Shown here piece by piece: positions 49,185 through 58,114 of a stretch of DNA of 64,000 bases (position 1 is the first letter of the stretch; each line of letters starts with the position of its first letter). The stretch lies in NCBI GenBank assembly GCA_023267435.1, contig JAHFNH010000002.1, positions 62,001 through 126,000 of the forward strand, written 5' to 3'. Made by a program: the position numbers and the translations under genes. Source of the DNA: Candidatus Nomurabacteria bacterium. GTDB lineage: Bacteria > Patescibacteria > Paceibacteria > UBA9973. The notes beneath the pieces are model-generated. The model was not told where the DNA came from. It searched no databases and saw nothing but the letters and a program-made list of their open reading frames with translations.

Positions 49185-50987
49185 CTATACCCCATGGTGT
49201 GGTTTTGGGTGTTCTATGGCTAAATGGCTTGCAACGTATTCTTTGGTGCCCATACCTCCCTGAGGCAGTGCGATCTTTTTACCAGGATTGAAAATATTTT
49301 TGGGATCAAAGATATTCTTAACTTCACCAAATAAAGCATAAATTTTCTCGCCGTACATTTTTTCCAAATATGGCGTACGGATTATTCCATCATTATGTTC
49401 CGCGGTAATAGAACCTTCATAATCTAAAACTAAATCATAAACCTTTTCGGAAAGCTCAGTTATAATTTCAGCTGTATTGCTCCGACTAAAATCCATCAAG
49501 GGGATAATATGAAAATTACCATCACCTGCGTGTCCGGCAATCGTATATTCTAAATTATAATTTTTCAAAATATTATTAAGTTCTGGAATAAATTTCGGTA
49601 AGAATTCTGGACGAACAATAATGTCATCGATAAATGGCGCAGTACGTTTTCCAGAAACATGTTTGCGTAATAGATTAAAGCTCTCACGTCTAATGTCCCA
49701 ATATTTCCCTGCTTCAGCTTCTGTTTTAGTAATGTGCACTTCTAGTTTAAAATCTTTTATTTTTTCTTTCAAACTTAAACACTGCTTATTTACTTCTGTA
49801 TCATCGTCACTAGCAAATTCAGCTAATAAAATTAATTTCGGAAATCCGCCCGTAATCATCATTTTTAATTCCGGCAAGAAACTCCACATGAATTTTATCA
49901 TTCCAAAAAATCCTTTAGTCTTTAAAAAATCTGGGAAAAATCGCACTGCAAGCTTCATAGTCTTATCGTCATAAGTTTCCAATGTCTCAAGGTTCGTTTC
50001 TAAAATAGAATCTACAAGTTTACCCAATGGCGCTAAATCATTCATGAAAATAACCACAAGTTTCGAATGTTTTGGATTTTTAACAAGTTTGAAAGTTATT
50101 TCTGTGGCTATGCCTAAAGTTCCTTGTGAACCTACGAGTAATTTATTCAGATTAAAGACCGGCAAAGAATTTTTAGCGTCGTGGGTTCCCTGTCCTATGT
50201 CTCCGAGGGCGAAGGCGCCTAAATTCTTTGCTGGTTGGTTCTCTATAACATTCCAAAGATAATATCCAGCAGAATTCTTATGAACTTTTGGTTTTGCATT
50301 ATTTATTTCTTCTTGATTATTTTTTATTAAATCATAAAGTTTTTTATAATTTTCTTCTTTCTGTGAAATTTCACTTAAAGGAAAAGATTTCACAACTCTT
50401 TCCACTCCATCTGAGAAAACAACTTTCGCTTCCATAACATAATCTTCCGTCTTGCCATATTTCAAAGTTCTTTCACCAGCAGAATTATTACCATACATTC
50501 CACCCATCGCATTGAGACTTTTTGACGCTGTATAACAAGGTAAAATTAAACCTTCGGCTAAAGTTATCTTTTCAAAATCTCGGTAAAACGTTCCAGGCTG
50601 AACGGTAATAGTACTCTCCAGTAAAGGATTTTTAGAGTCGTGGGTTCCCTGTCCTTTGTCTCCGAGGGCGAAGGCTCCAAAATCCTTTACTGGAGAGAAG
50701 GACACCAACTTATTCATATATTTAGTGAAATCTAAAATAATAGATTCATTTATCGCCCCACCAGACATATCTGTACCAGCGCAACGAGCTGTAATTGAGA
50801 GTTCTGGATACTTGGTTTTATTTTCATTTACCCATTTCACTAAATTCTGTACATCTTCTGAATCTTTTGGAAAAACAACTAACTTTGGTCTAACTTCAAA
50901 AATACTCGCATCATGCGAATATTTTTTGAGAGTTTCTTCACTATCATCCACATCTCCCCTGAAAAATTTTTTAATTTCTTCTTTCAC
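49185..50987 (-). CDS. GlcD-like FAD-linked oxidase/dehydrogenase with two in-frame insertions
   Basis: 600 aa. The PCMH-type FAD domain (about 30-270) includes SITARCAGTDMSGGAINESIILD and ITVQPGTFYRDFEKI; LLVGSQGTLGIATEI leads to the FAD-oxidase C-terminal domain with HAGDGNFHIIPLMD and EHNDGIIR. It probably oxidises a 2-hydroxy acid such as D-lactate or glycolate. Two near-identical segments, GAFALGDKGQGTHDSKN and GAFALGDIGQGTHDAKN, interrupt the FAD domain and are encoded by the hairpin copies at 50159-50234 and 50614-50697. Confidence 0.88.
   Translation of the reverse strand: MKEEIKKFFRGDVDDSEETLKKYSHDASIFEVRPKLVVFPKDSEDVQNLVKWVNENKTKYPELSITARCAGTDMSGGAINESIILDFTKYMNKLVSFSPVKDFGAFALGDKGQGTHDSKNPLLESTITVQPGTFYRDFEKITLAEGLILPCYTASKSLNAMGGMYGNNSAGERTLKYGKTEDYVMEAKVVFSDGVERVVKSFPLSEISQKEENYKKLYDLIKNNQEEINNAKPKVHKNSAGYYLWNVIENQPAKNLGAFALGDIGQGTHDAKNSLPVFNLNKLLVGSQGTLGIATEITFKLVKNPKHSKLVVIFMNDLAPLGKLVDSILETNLETLETYDDKTMKLAVRFFPDFLKTKGFFGMIKFMWSFLPELKMMITGGFPKLILLAEFASDDDTEVNKQCLSLKEKIKDFKLEVHITKTEAEAGKYWDIRRESFNLLRKHVSGKRTAPFIDDIIVRPEFLPKFIPELNNILKNYNLEYTIAGHAGDGNFHIIPLMDFSRSNTAEIITELSEKVYDLVLDYEGSITAEHNDGIIRTPYLEKMYGEKIYALFGEVKNIFDPKNIFNPGKKIALPQGGMGTKEYVASHLAIEHPKPHHGV
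50159..50234. repeat. Hairpin element, copy 3 (inside the oxidase gene)
   Basis: Arms CGGCAAAGAATTTTTAGCG and AGGCGCCTAAATTCTTTGCTGG (inverse) flank the core GTCGTGGGTTCCCTGTCCTA...CCGAGGGCGAAGGCGC. Read in frame on the minus strand as NLGAFALGDIGQGTHDAKN. Confidence 0.85.
50614..50697. repeat. Hairpin element, copy 4 (inside the oxidase gene)
   Basis: 19-bp perfect arms CTCTCCAGTAAAGGATTTT (50614-50632) and its inverse (50679-50697) flank AGAGTCGTGGGTTCCCTGTC...CCGAGGGCGAAGGCTCC. Read in frame on the minus strand as FGAFALGDKGQGTHDSKN. Confidence 0.88.
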
Positions 50988-51002
50988 AAAAGATTATTGA
51001 GA

Positions 51003-51869
51003 TTATTGCATTCCACTAAATAATTTTAATCTTGCTTCGACGACTGCTTCGATAGCATCTACCGCCGGCTGTAAAATTTTTGCCGGAGTTATTTCAGATG
51101 AATTTTCTTTCAAGAATTTTTCTACAGCTTCTCTAAAAGCTAAACGTATCTCACTATTTATATGCACAATGGAAATACCCGCTTTGATAGCATTCGTAAA
51201 ATCTTCATCTCGCAAACCTGAACCACCATGAAGCACAAGGGGAATACCTGTAACTTTTTTTATTTCTGTCACAAGTTCTGCATTAATATGTGGCTTGCCT
51301 GTTTTAATAAGTCCGTGAATACTGCCGACTGACGGAGCAAATAAATCTATACTAGTCGCATCTACAAATTTCTTTGCATCTTCAGGAGTTGTTAAAATTC
51401 CAGCACCTTCCGGTACTACATCTCTGATAATTGACCCAGAACCAATATAACCAAGTTCAGCTTCAACTAAAATATCTCTGCCAGTCTTCGCAGTCACTTC
51501 ACGTGCATAATCTACACATTGTTTAGTAACAGCTACATTTTCATCAAAAGGTAATTTCGCAGCATCGATGATAACCATATCGAAACCAACATCAATACAC
51601 TTCTTTACTGATTCGAAACTCGCATGATGATCTGCGTTTAAAAATATTGGGTAATTATCACGGGTACGAATTTCAGAAACAACTGCATAAACTTCTTCTA
51701 ATCCAGCAAATTTTTCTTCCCCTTCTGAAACTCCAATAATAACTGGAAGATTTAATTTCTTTGCTGCATTATAAATACCGTGTAAAGCTTCCAAATTTGA
51801 AATATTAAAATGCCCGATGGCAATTCCCTTTTCACCAGCTTCCTTTATGTACTCGCGTAATGTTTTCAT
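51003..51869 (-). CDS. fba: Class II fructose-bisphosphate aldolase
   Basis: Zinc-dependent cleavage of fructose 1,6-bisphosphate (or a related ketose bisphosphate). FNISNLEALHGIYNAA, FLNADHHASFESVKKCIDVGFDMVIIDAAKLPF (metal His and catalytic Asp), and VLHGGSGLRDEDFTNAIKAGISIVHINSEIR are typical. 288 aa. TAAAAT (51876-51881, minus strand) is 6 nt before the ATG. Confidence 0.94.
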   Translation of the reverse strand: MKTLREYIKEAGEKGIAIGHFNISNLEALHGIYNAAKKLNLPVIIGVSEGEEKFAGLEEVYAVVSEIRTRDNYPIFLNADHHASFESVKKCIDVGFDMVIIDAAKLPFDENVAVTKQCVDYAREVTAKTGRDILVEAELGYIGSGSIIRDVVPEGAGILTTPEDAKKFVDATSIDLFAPSVGSIHGLIKTGKPHINAELVTEIKKVTGIPLVLHGGSGLRDEDFTNAIKAGISIVHINSEIRLAFREAVEKFLKENSSEITPAKILQPAVDAIEAVVEARLKLFSGMQ

Positions 51870-51896
51870 GAATATATTTTATCATATTAAAAATAA

Positions 51897-51934
51897 AAAA
51901 ACGCTATACTTTTTACAAGCATAGCGTTTTAGCC
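51897..51934 (-). terminator. Terminator after the 194-aa orphan
   Basis: Stem AAAACGCTAT/ATAGCGTTTT with a loop of about 13 nt, A/T flanked. Confidence 0.8.
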
Positions 51935-51949
51935 AAATCATTACTTAAA

Positions 51950-52534
51950 TTAACCTTTTTCAATAATTACTGAAAGTTCTTTTCTTTTTTCAATTCTTTC
52001 AGAGCGAAGCTTTGCGCTTTTATTCCAAAGTCTTTGTAATAACATTTTACGAACTTTTTCGTTTTTTTGATGTTTACTTTCTATCGCAATTTCTTTTTCT
52101 TTTTCTAATTTTTCGTATTGTTCAGCTTCATCACTGTCTTTTTTAGGCCAGGTAATTACTGCCAAAGCATTAAAAAATCGAATATTTGATATATTGCTCT
52201 TTATTTGTAAAACATCACTTTCTTTGAAGAAGCTAACCTCAAGATTATCAATAGTAGGCGGTAAGGCAGATAAATACTTTGTGTGCTTATCTTTTGGTAT
52301 TATTTTTTTAAATCCAAAAAACCATTCCTGAGCTCCGTGTCCTCCGGCATAAGAAACATAACCGGTATCAAAATCTTTTTTATTTCTCAATACTAAAATA
52401 GAATTTTTTGAAAAAGCATCAAAGTAATTTCCGTAAGCAATAAGTTTTAAAAAGTAAATTTTTTTACCCCTGTATTTAAACAAAAAGTAAAGTTGTCCGT
52501 TTAGTTTAACAACGGTAATAATTATTTTTTCCAT
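51950..52534 (-). CDS. Hypothetical protein with charged C-terminal helix
   Basis: 194 aa from the ATG at 52534. The N-terminal half is beta-rich (MEKIIITVVKLNGQLYFLFKYRGKKIYFLKLIAYGNY, then GYVSYAGGHGAQEWFFGFKKI); the C-terminal 60 residues form a highly charged helix. No family recognised. TTGACT (52600-52605), 17 nt, TATTAT (52577-52582) on the minus strand give a leader of about 40 nt. Accessory-style single gene. Confidence 0.65.
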   Translation of the reverse strand: MEKIIITVVKLNGQLYFLFKYRGKKIYFLKLIAYGNYFDAFSKNSILVLRNKKDFDTGYVSYAGGHGAQEWFFGFKKIIPKDKHTKYLSALPPTIDNLEVSFFKESDVLQIKSNISNIRFFNALAVITWPKKDSDEAEQYEKLEKEKEIAIESKHQKNEKVRKMLLQRLWNKSAKLRSERIEKRKELSVIIEKG

Positions 52535-52655
52535 TTTCAAAGAGTTTAAATTTTTTATACTGATTTATTTATTTTTATAATACAAAACTTATTTAAATAA
52601 GTCAATAAAAACGTAACGGGCAACGTACACGCTTCCTGAATTCAATATAAAAATA

Positions 52656-54098
52656 CTATTTAAGTAAATCTTTTAAGATTTCGATAACTATTTTAGGATT
52701 TGCACTACCATTACTTTCTTTGATGATTTTTCCGACTAGAGACATAATGGCATTTTCTTTTCCACCCTTATAAGTAGCAACAACTTCAGGATTTTCTAAA
52801 ACAACCTTTTCTGCAATAGTTTTAATTGCACCTGTATCATTTTTCTGAAGTAAATCTTTTTCTGTCGCAATTTTGAGTGGCGATTCATCATTTAATACAA
52901 TCATAGCCAAGATATCTTTGGCGACTCTGGAAGATATTTTATTTTCAGTAAACAAAGATACTAATTCAGCGAAATTCTCTACTTTTGGGAGTTGAACTCC
53001 CAAATTTGTTTTCTTAAGACCAAGATAATCAGAAGTTATAAAATTCGAAGCTATTTTTAATTTATCAGCTACTGGAATAATCTTCGCAACGTTTTCAAAC
53101 CAAGTTCCAAGTATCGGATCATTGATATATACCTCTATATCTTCTTCTTTAATACCGAAATCATTTTTGTATCGTGCGCGCATTTCTGAAGGAAGTTCCG
53201 GCAAACTTTTCTTTAATTCTTCTATATTAAAAATCTCATGAAGTTTAAACTTTGTAATATCTGGATCTGGGAAATATCTGTAATCCTGACTAGATTCTTT
53301 TTTTCTCTGTGAGAATGTTTTTTGTTTTCCATCATCCCAACCACGAGTTTCTTTTACTATTTCACTTTCTCTGCCTGTTTCAAAAAGATCTATCATTCTT
53401 TCTACTTCATATTTGATAGCTTTCTCAACAGTTCGAAATGAATTTAGATTTTTTACTTCGACATATGCAGTCCATTTTTTATCTTTATCTGGAGAAACAG
53501 AAACATTCGCTTCCACGCGCATCTCACCTTTTTCCATATTTGCCTCGGACGCACCGAGATACCAAAGTATTAACTGGTACTCTTTTGCAAAAATAGACGC
53601 AGCTTTCGCAGCATCATCAGGATTCTCAAATGTATGCGCTTCAGTTACAAGTTCCATAAGTGGTACACCTGCACGATTAAAATCAATCAATGAGTATCCT
53701 CCACTTGCACTCTCATAGTGCTTATTATTTGCGGTATCTTCTTCTAGATGAATACGAGTCAGGTCCATACCTACCAAACGTCCACCGAAAACTATTGGAT
53801 ATTTAAATTGTGAAATCTGATAACCTTTTGGAATATCTGGGTAGAAATAATTCTTTCTGTCGAACTCTGTAAAATCTGCAATATTTGAACCTAGAGCCAA
53901 ACCAACTTTTATCACACTTTCAACGGCTTTTTTATTTACAACCGGCAAAGTACCAGGATGCGCCATGCAAACTGGGCAGATGTTTTTATTTGGAGTTTCT
54001 TCGTCAGGATCATTTTTGCAACTACAAAACATCTTTGTGTTTGTCTTCAATTCTGCGTGTATTTCTAAGCCGATTGTCGTGTAATATTTCTTTTCCAT
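52656..54098 (-). CDS. gatB: Aspartyl/glutamyl-tRNA amidotransferase subunit B
   Basis: Part of GatCAB, which converts Glu-tRNA-Gln (and Asp-tRNA-Asn) to the amide. GLEIHAELKTNTKMFCSC and CPVCMAHPGTLPVVNK carry the zinc cysteines; FDRKNYFYPDIPKGYQISQ and DFNRAGVPLMELVTE are kinase-domain signatures; the C-terminal YqeY-like tail is present. 480 aa. TATTAT is 7 nt before the ATG. gatA and gatC are not in the window. Confidence 0.97.
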   Translation of the reverse strand: MEKKYYTTIGLEIHAELKTNTKMFCSCKNDPDEETPNKNICPVCMAHPGTLPVVNKKAVESVIKVGLALGSNIADFTEFDRKNYFYPDIPKGYQISQFKYPIVFGGRLVGMDLTRIHLEEDTANNKHYESASGGYSLIDFNRAGVPLMELVTEAHTFENPDDAAKAASIFAKEYQLILWYLGASEANMEKGEMRVEANVSVSPDKDKKWTAYVEVKNLNSFRTVEKAIKYEVERMIDLFETGRESEIVKETRGWDDGKQKTFSQRKKESSQDYRYFPDPDITKFKLHEIFNIEELKKSLPELPSEMRARYKNDFGIKEEDIEVYINDPILGTWFENVAKIIPVADKLKIASNFITSDYLGLKKTNLGVQLPKVENFAELVSLFTENKISSRVAKDILAMIVLNDESPLKIATEKDLLQKNDTGAIKTIAEKVVLENPEVVATYKGGKENAIMSLVGKIIKESNGSANPKIVIEILKDLLK

Positions 54099-54119
54099 AG
54101 CTACTATAATATCATATTT

Positions 54120-54413
54120 TTATTCTTTTATAGTCGCTTCGACGTGAATAGTCTCACTAGAAGAACTTGAAGGTGTGTCACTTTTTACAAATTTGTTATA
54201 TATCCAAAATCCTTTTCTTGAAACATTGTTAGCCGTGCCCATTATCGCTTTAAATTTTAAAAATATAATTAGTGAAACTATTCCTGCAATAACAAAAGGC
54301 AAAATAGCAATAAAGAAAATTACTTTAAAAAATAAATACGGCCCGCCTAGAAAATGCGTAAACCCTAGTGCCCAGATCAAAAGCATTGTTAAAAAAGAGC
54401 TGGAGATTCTCAT
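54120..54413 (-). CDS. Small membrane protein downstream of obgE
   Basis: 97 aa with two hydrophobic segments (SFLTMLLIWALGFTHFLGG and FFKVIFFIAILPFVIAGIVSLIIFL) and a Ser-rich, acidic C-terminus. Its ATG immediately follows the obgE stop (TAAATG), so the two are cotranscribed. No family recognised. Confidence 0.7.
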   Translation of the reverse strand: MRISSSFLTMLLIWALGFTHFLGGPYLFFKVIFFIAILPFVIAGIVSLIIFLKFKAIMGTANNVSRKGFWIYNKFVKSDTPSSSSSETIHVEATIKE

Positions 54414-55409
54414 TTATTTTTTCTTTAAAATCTTTACTAAGTCGTCTCTGAAATCTTTTACTGACTTATCATCAAATAAAGATATAGTGAAAACTTTCTT
54501 ACCTAATTTTTCAAATTCTTTTTTTCTTTTTTCTATAAGTTTAGGATCTTCTGCAACGTCTGTCTTCGTAAGAAGAATTATTTCATCTTTAGTTGAAAGA
54601 CCATCTTCTGTTAAATCATTTTTCTTGTCATAAGCTTCCAGTTCTTTACGAATCTCTTTGTAAACTTTCATCATGTTTGCATTTTCAAAAGAAATAAGAT
54701 GAGCAAGCATTTTTGTACGTTTGATGTGTTTCAAAAATTTAACACCTAAACCTTTTCCTTCAGAAGCACCTTCAATAATTCCTGGGATATCGGCAATAAT
54801 GTATCCATAAAATTCTCCAAGGTTTGGGTCGAGTGTCGTAAAAGCATAATCGCCCACTTTCGCTTCAGCATTGGTCAAAGCATTCAGTAATGAAGATTTA
54901 CCAGCATTTGGTAGACCAACAAGTCCAATATCTGCGAAAAGTTCGAGTTCAACATGAAAATCACCCTGCTCGCCTTCTTGACCAGGATTAAATTCTTGAG
55001 GAGTTGTATTCGTAGAACTTTTAAAATGTTCATTGCCGTATCCACCATATCCACCTTTCAAAAGTTGAACCTTTTCTCCTTCTTCAAAAAGCTGAATTTT
55101 TTCTCCGGTTGCAACATTGGTAACAATAGAACCGATTGGCAATTCTAAAACAAAATCTTCACCATTCTTGCCATGCAGACTTTTCTTTGCTCCGTCTTCA
55201 CCGCGTTCAGCGGAAAACTCTTTTTTCATTTTATATTTCGAAAGAATATTAATATCACGCACAGTTTGCACGTAAAAATTACCTCCACGTCCGCCATCAC
55301 CACCTGCAGGCCCACCTTTGGGTACGAATTTTTCCTGACGCCAACGTACTACGCCGTCACCACCTCTTCCAGCCTCTGCATGTATATTTATTTCATCTAT
55401 AAAAGCCAT
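54414..55409 (-). CDS. obgE: GTPase Obg
   Basis: Ribosome-associated GTPase acting in 50S maturation and stress. The N-terminal Gly-rich Obg fold (FVPKGGPAGGDGGRGGNFYV) is followed by the G domain: G1 GLPNAGKSSLL, G3 DIPGIIEGASEGKGLG and G4-type LTKTD. 331 aa; no C-terminal TGS-like OCT domain. Confidence 0.96.
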   Translation of the reverse strand: MAFIDEINIHAEAGRGGDGVVRWRQEKFVPKGGPAGGDGGRGGNFYVQTVRDINILSKYKMKKEFSAERGEDGAKKSLHGKNGEDFVLELPIGSIVTNVATGEKIQLFEEGEKVQLLKGGYGGYGNEHFKSSTNTTPQEFNPGQEGEQGDFHVELELFADIGLVGLPNAGKSSLLNALTNAEAKVGDYAFTTLDPNLGEFYGYIIADIPGIIEGASEGKGLGVKFLKHIKRTKMLAHLISFENANMMKVYKEIRKELEAYDKKNDLTEDGLSTKDEIILLTKTDVAEDPKLIEKRKKEFEKLGKKVFTISLFDDKSVKDFRDDLVKILKKK

Positions 55410-55411
55410 AT

Positions 55412-56311
55412 TTAAGATACTAGCGCAATTTGAGCTAATTTGATAGCCCCCTCACGAGATTTCGCTACAGCCAAGAAAAGTGCACGGTGACAAAACACAG
55501 CGTCTTCTACTCCAGAAATTTTTGCAAATTCTTCATCTCTAAGCCCAGCCCAGTTTGTAGGAAAATATTTTTTAGATTTAAAACTCTTATTGTCTACGCG
55601 CACAGTTCTAGCTCCCCAAGTATTATCACTCTCTTTTGGATAAACCACAAAACAAGGTTCTGGAAAATTACTCAAAGCTTCACCGTAAGGATAATCTTTA
55701 TCTAAAACAATAATTCTTTTATCTTCGGTATTTTTATAAATAGTAATGACAGACTCTTCAGCAATAATAAAATCTTTCGCGCAAACTATTTCACGCAATA
55801 AAATTTTTTTAGCTATCGCAACACATTCCAAAAACTTCTGATCAACATCCACATAACTCTCTCGCCAGGTAGGACGCATTGATATAAAAAGATCTTGAAT
55901 TATGTAAGGTGAAACATCGTATTTTTTTTCAACCAAATCCATACCATTGTCGTGCGCATCTATCGGAGCAGCTAAACGCTTATCTATCATTCTAAATATT
56001 TCTTCTGATTCAGTTATTTCAACTCCGAAATGTTTCCAAACAAGACCGAATGAAGAATATTCTATACTAGAATCCCGTTTTCCTGCACCGCCTATTTGAT
56101 GATGATCGAATCTATTGGTGGCTGGATCGTAAATTCCTCCAACATCAAAAACATAATCCGCATTTTTTATTATCTCTTCATCTCGTGTACGAGCAAGTTC
56201 AAAGGTCTCACCTCTCTTGTCGAATAAAATAGAAAGTGTCGCACAAGCAAAAATATCGTCTGAATGGAACGATCCATTGTGAGTTACTATTTTTCTATTT
56301 ATTGTTGTCAT
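55412..56311 (-). CDS. MYG1-family (UPF0160) metal-dependent exonuclease
   Basis: 299 aa from the ATG at 56311. VTHNGSFHSDDIFACATL, YVFDVGGIYDPATNRFDHHQ and DAHDNG are the DHH-like metal motifs of the MYG1 family, whose eukaryotic member is a 3'-5' RNA exonuclease. WAGLRDEEFAKISGVEDAVFCHRALFLAVAKS is the conserved C-terminus. The ATG at 56332 is an alternative start. Overlaps the end of the DedA gene. Confidence 0.9.
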   Translation of the reverse strand: MTTINRKIVTHNGSFHSDDIFACATLSILFDKRGETFELARTRDEEIIKNADYVFDVGGIYDPATNRFDHHQIGGAGKRDSSIEYSSFGLVWKHFGVEITESEEIFRMIDKRLAAPIDAHDNGMDLVEKKYDVSPYIIQDLFISMRPTWRESYVDVDQKFLECVAIAKKILLREIVCAKDFIIAEESVITIYKNTEDKRIIVLDKDYPYGEALSNFPEPCFVVYPKESDNTWGARTVRVDNKSFKSKKYFPTNWAGLRDEEFAKISGVEDAVFCHRALFLAVAKSREGAIKLAQIALVS

Positions 56312-56900
56312 AAAATGTTTCAAAAAGTTCAAACAACCAACCAGCTAATTTATCAAAAATAATAAATCCTATCACCAAAAGTAGAACAATCAACGAAAAT
56401 CTCCATATCTCACGACTCACATTGAGCGCAGTGTAACCGAAAAAATATCCCAACGATAAAAGTAATGGTGCCCAAATGACTGTAGAAATAAATTCTGCTT
56501 TCAAATATGTTTTCAGTGGTATTCTCTTAAAACCAGAGAAGATTATCACAATATGATTCACTCCCAAGATAAATTTAGAAAGAAAAATTGACCAAAATGG
56601 TCTTGCTTCGAAATGTGGCATGACATATGAAACTCTGCGCTCAAGATATTTTACAAATTTTGTTTCTTTCCAGTTTTTGTTTATAACTGTTCCGATATAA
56701 TATCCTAAAAATGTTTTACCCACACCTCCGCATAAAATAAAAACAAAAACAGAGTAAACATCCAATGCTCCCAAATAAGCAAGTATTCCTGTGCAGATAA
56801 TAATAAACTCTCCTTCAAAAATAATACCCGCAAAGATCATAGCATAAGCGAGAGCCTCGTGACCTTCTACTAAATGTTTTAATAAATTTACAGTATGCAT
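56295..56900 (-). CDS. DedA-family membrane protein
   Basis: 201 aa, about five hydrophobic segments. FEGEFIIICTGILAYLGALDVYSVF, GGVGKTFLGYYIG and SKFILGVNHIVIIFSGFKRIPLKTYL follow the DedA/VTT pattern linked to lipid carrier scrambling and membrane homeostasis. Starts 9 nt after yqeY, probably in one operon. Confidence 0.85.
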   Translation of the reverse strand: MHTVNLLKHLVEGHEALAYAMIFAGIIFEGEFIIICTGILAYLGALDVYSVFVFILCGGVGKTFLGYYIGTVINKNWKETKFVKYLERRVSYVMPHFEARPFWSIFLSKFILGVNHIVIIFSGFKRIPLKTYLKAEFISTVIWAPLLLSLGYFFGYTALNVSREIWRFSLIVLLLVIGFIIFDKLAGWLFELFETFYDNNK

Positions 56901-56909
56901 ATTAAAAAT

Positions 56910-57359
56910 TTAGAAGAGCGCGTCGACAACCTCTTTCACCACCATGCCGTCAGCCTTGCCTTTCAAGTCTTTCATAAGAGCAGACATAAGCATTCCTTTT
57001 TTTGTCGGATCAGTGATATTTAATTCTTCTTTTTTAGCTTTAGCTATTTTTTCTACTTCTTCTTTACTCATCAATTCTGGTAAATAAGTCTCAAGGATTT
57101 TAAGCTGAGCTTCTTCTTCAGCTACTAGGTCTTCTCTGCCACCCTTCTTAAACTGATCAATAGAATCTTTTCTTTGTTTTGCCAAGCGAGTAATGACAGC
57201 TATAACTTGTTCATCGGTAAGAAAATCTTGCGGTGTATGCCCTGTCGCCACCAATTCGTTTGTAAAAGCCGTGACCAGTCCGCGCATAACTTCAAGACGA
57301 ACTTTATCTTTCGCCATCATTGCCTCTTTTATTCCTGCTTTTATTTGTTCGTGTAACAT
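56910..57359 (-). CDS. yqeY: YqeY/GatB-tail domain protein
   Basis: 149 aa. MLHEQIKAGIKEAMMAKDKVRLEVMRGL, DEQVIAVITRLAKQRKDSIDQFKKGGREDLVAEEEAQ and YLPELMSKEEV are the helical YqeY domain found at the C-terminus of GatB. It may bind tRNA. The open frame continues to 57821 antisense to the DnaQ-like gene; the ATG at 57359 lies 7 nt after TATAAT (57367-57372). Confidence 0.94.
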   Translation of the reverse strand: MLHEQIKAGIKEAMMAKDKVRLEVMRGLVTAFTNELVATGHTPQDFLTDEQVIAVITRLAKQRKDSIDQFKKGGREDLVAEEEAQLKILETYLPELMSKEEVEKIAKAKKEELNITDPTKKGMLMSALMKDLKGKADGMVVKEVVDALF

Positions 57360-57366
57360 GTCTGGA

Positions 57367-57389
57367 ATTATAGCAAAATATGGTAGAAT
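57367..57389. promoter_or_regulatory. Divergent leaderless promoters of yqeY and the DnaQ-like gene
   Basis: TATAAT (57367-57372, minus) is 7 nt from the yqeY ATG. TAGAAT (57384-57389, plus) is 6 nt from the DnaQ-like ATG. Start codons are 36 nt apart. Confidence 0.6.
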
Positions 57390-57395
57390 AGTGAA

Positions 57396-58112
57396 ATGCA
57401 AAAGATTATATTTTTCGATACGGAGACCACAGGCAATACTGAAAAAGATTTCCTGTGCCAAATCGCCTACAAGACAGGCGATGAAAATTTTAACGGACTT
57501 TATAAACCTCCTGTCAAAATTCCACCCGAAGCTTCCGCAGTACATCACATCACAAATAAAATGCTCGAAGGCAAACCGGCTTTCAGTGAAAGTTCCAATT
57601 CTAAAAAAATAAAAGAACTTTTTGAAGATGAAAATTCTGTCGTTGTCGCACATAATGCGACTTTCGACTTGATGATAATCAAAAAAGAAAATATTATCCC
57701 TAAAAATTTCATTTGCACATTGAGACTCGCTCGACACCTTGATCCGGAAGGAAAAATAGAAAAATATAATTTGCAATATTTGCGCTACTTGCTCGACCTC
57801 GATGTCGAAGCTACGGCGCACGATGCTCTAGGTGATGTTTTGGTTTTAGAAAAACTATTTGAAAGATTAAAAACTAAAATGACTGAAAGTGAAAACTTAA
57901 CCGAAGAGCAAGCTATAAATAAAATGATAGAAATTTCTTCACACCCTTCACTACTTAGACACATTCCATTCGGAAAACATAATGGTAAAACAGTCGAAGA
58001 AGTTCTTCGTGTTGATCCTGGTTACCTAGAATGGCTTTTAAAACAAAAACTGGAGAGTGACCAAATCGACGAAGATTGGATTTATACGTTGAAGTATTAT
58101 TTAAATAAATAA
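57396..58112 (+). CDS. DnaQ-like 3'-5' exonuclease with C-terminal DUF3820 domain
   Basis: 238 aa. DEDDh exonuclease: FFDTETTG (Exo I), VVAHNATFDLMII (Exo II) and TAHDALGDVLVLEKL (Exo III). From about residue 195, IPFGKHNGKTVEEVLRVDPGYLEWLLKQK is the DUF3820 domain often attached to such nucleases. Could act as proofreading epsilon or as a stand-alone exonuclease. rmuC starts 2 nt after its stop. Confidence 0.92.
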   Translation: MQKIIFFDTETTGNTEKDFLCQIAYKTGDENFNGLYKPPVKIPPEASAVHHITNKMLEGKPAFSESSNSKKIKELFEDENSVVVAHNATFDLMIIKKENIIPKNFICTLRLARHLDPEGKIEKYNLQYLRYLLDLDVEATAHDALGDVLVLEKLFERLKTKMTESENLTEEQAINKMIEISSHPSLLRHIPFGKHNGKTVEEVLRVDPGYLEWLLKQKLESDQIDEDWIYTLKYYLNK

Positions 58113-58114
58113 AA

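Noticed and set aside
57360..57821. Upstream extension of the YqeY frame
   Set aside because: It is antisense to the DnaQ-like exonuclease; the conserved YqeY start and its -10 box are at 57359-57372.
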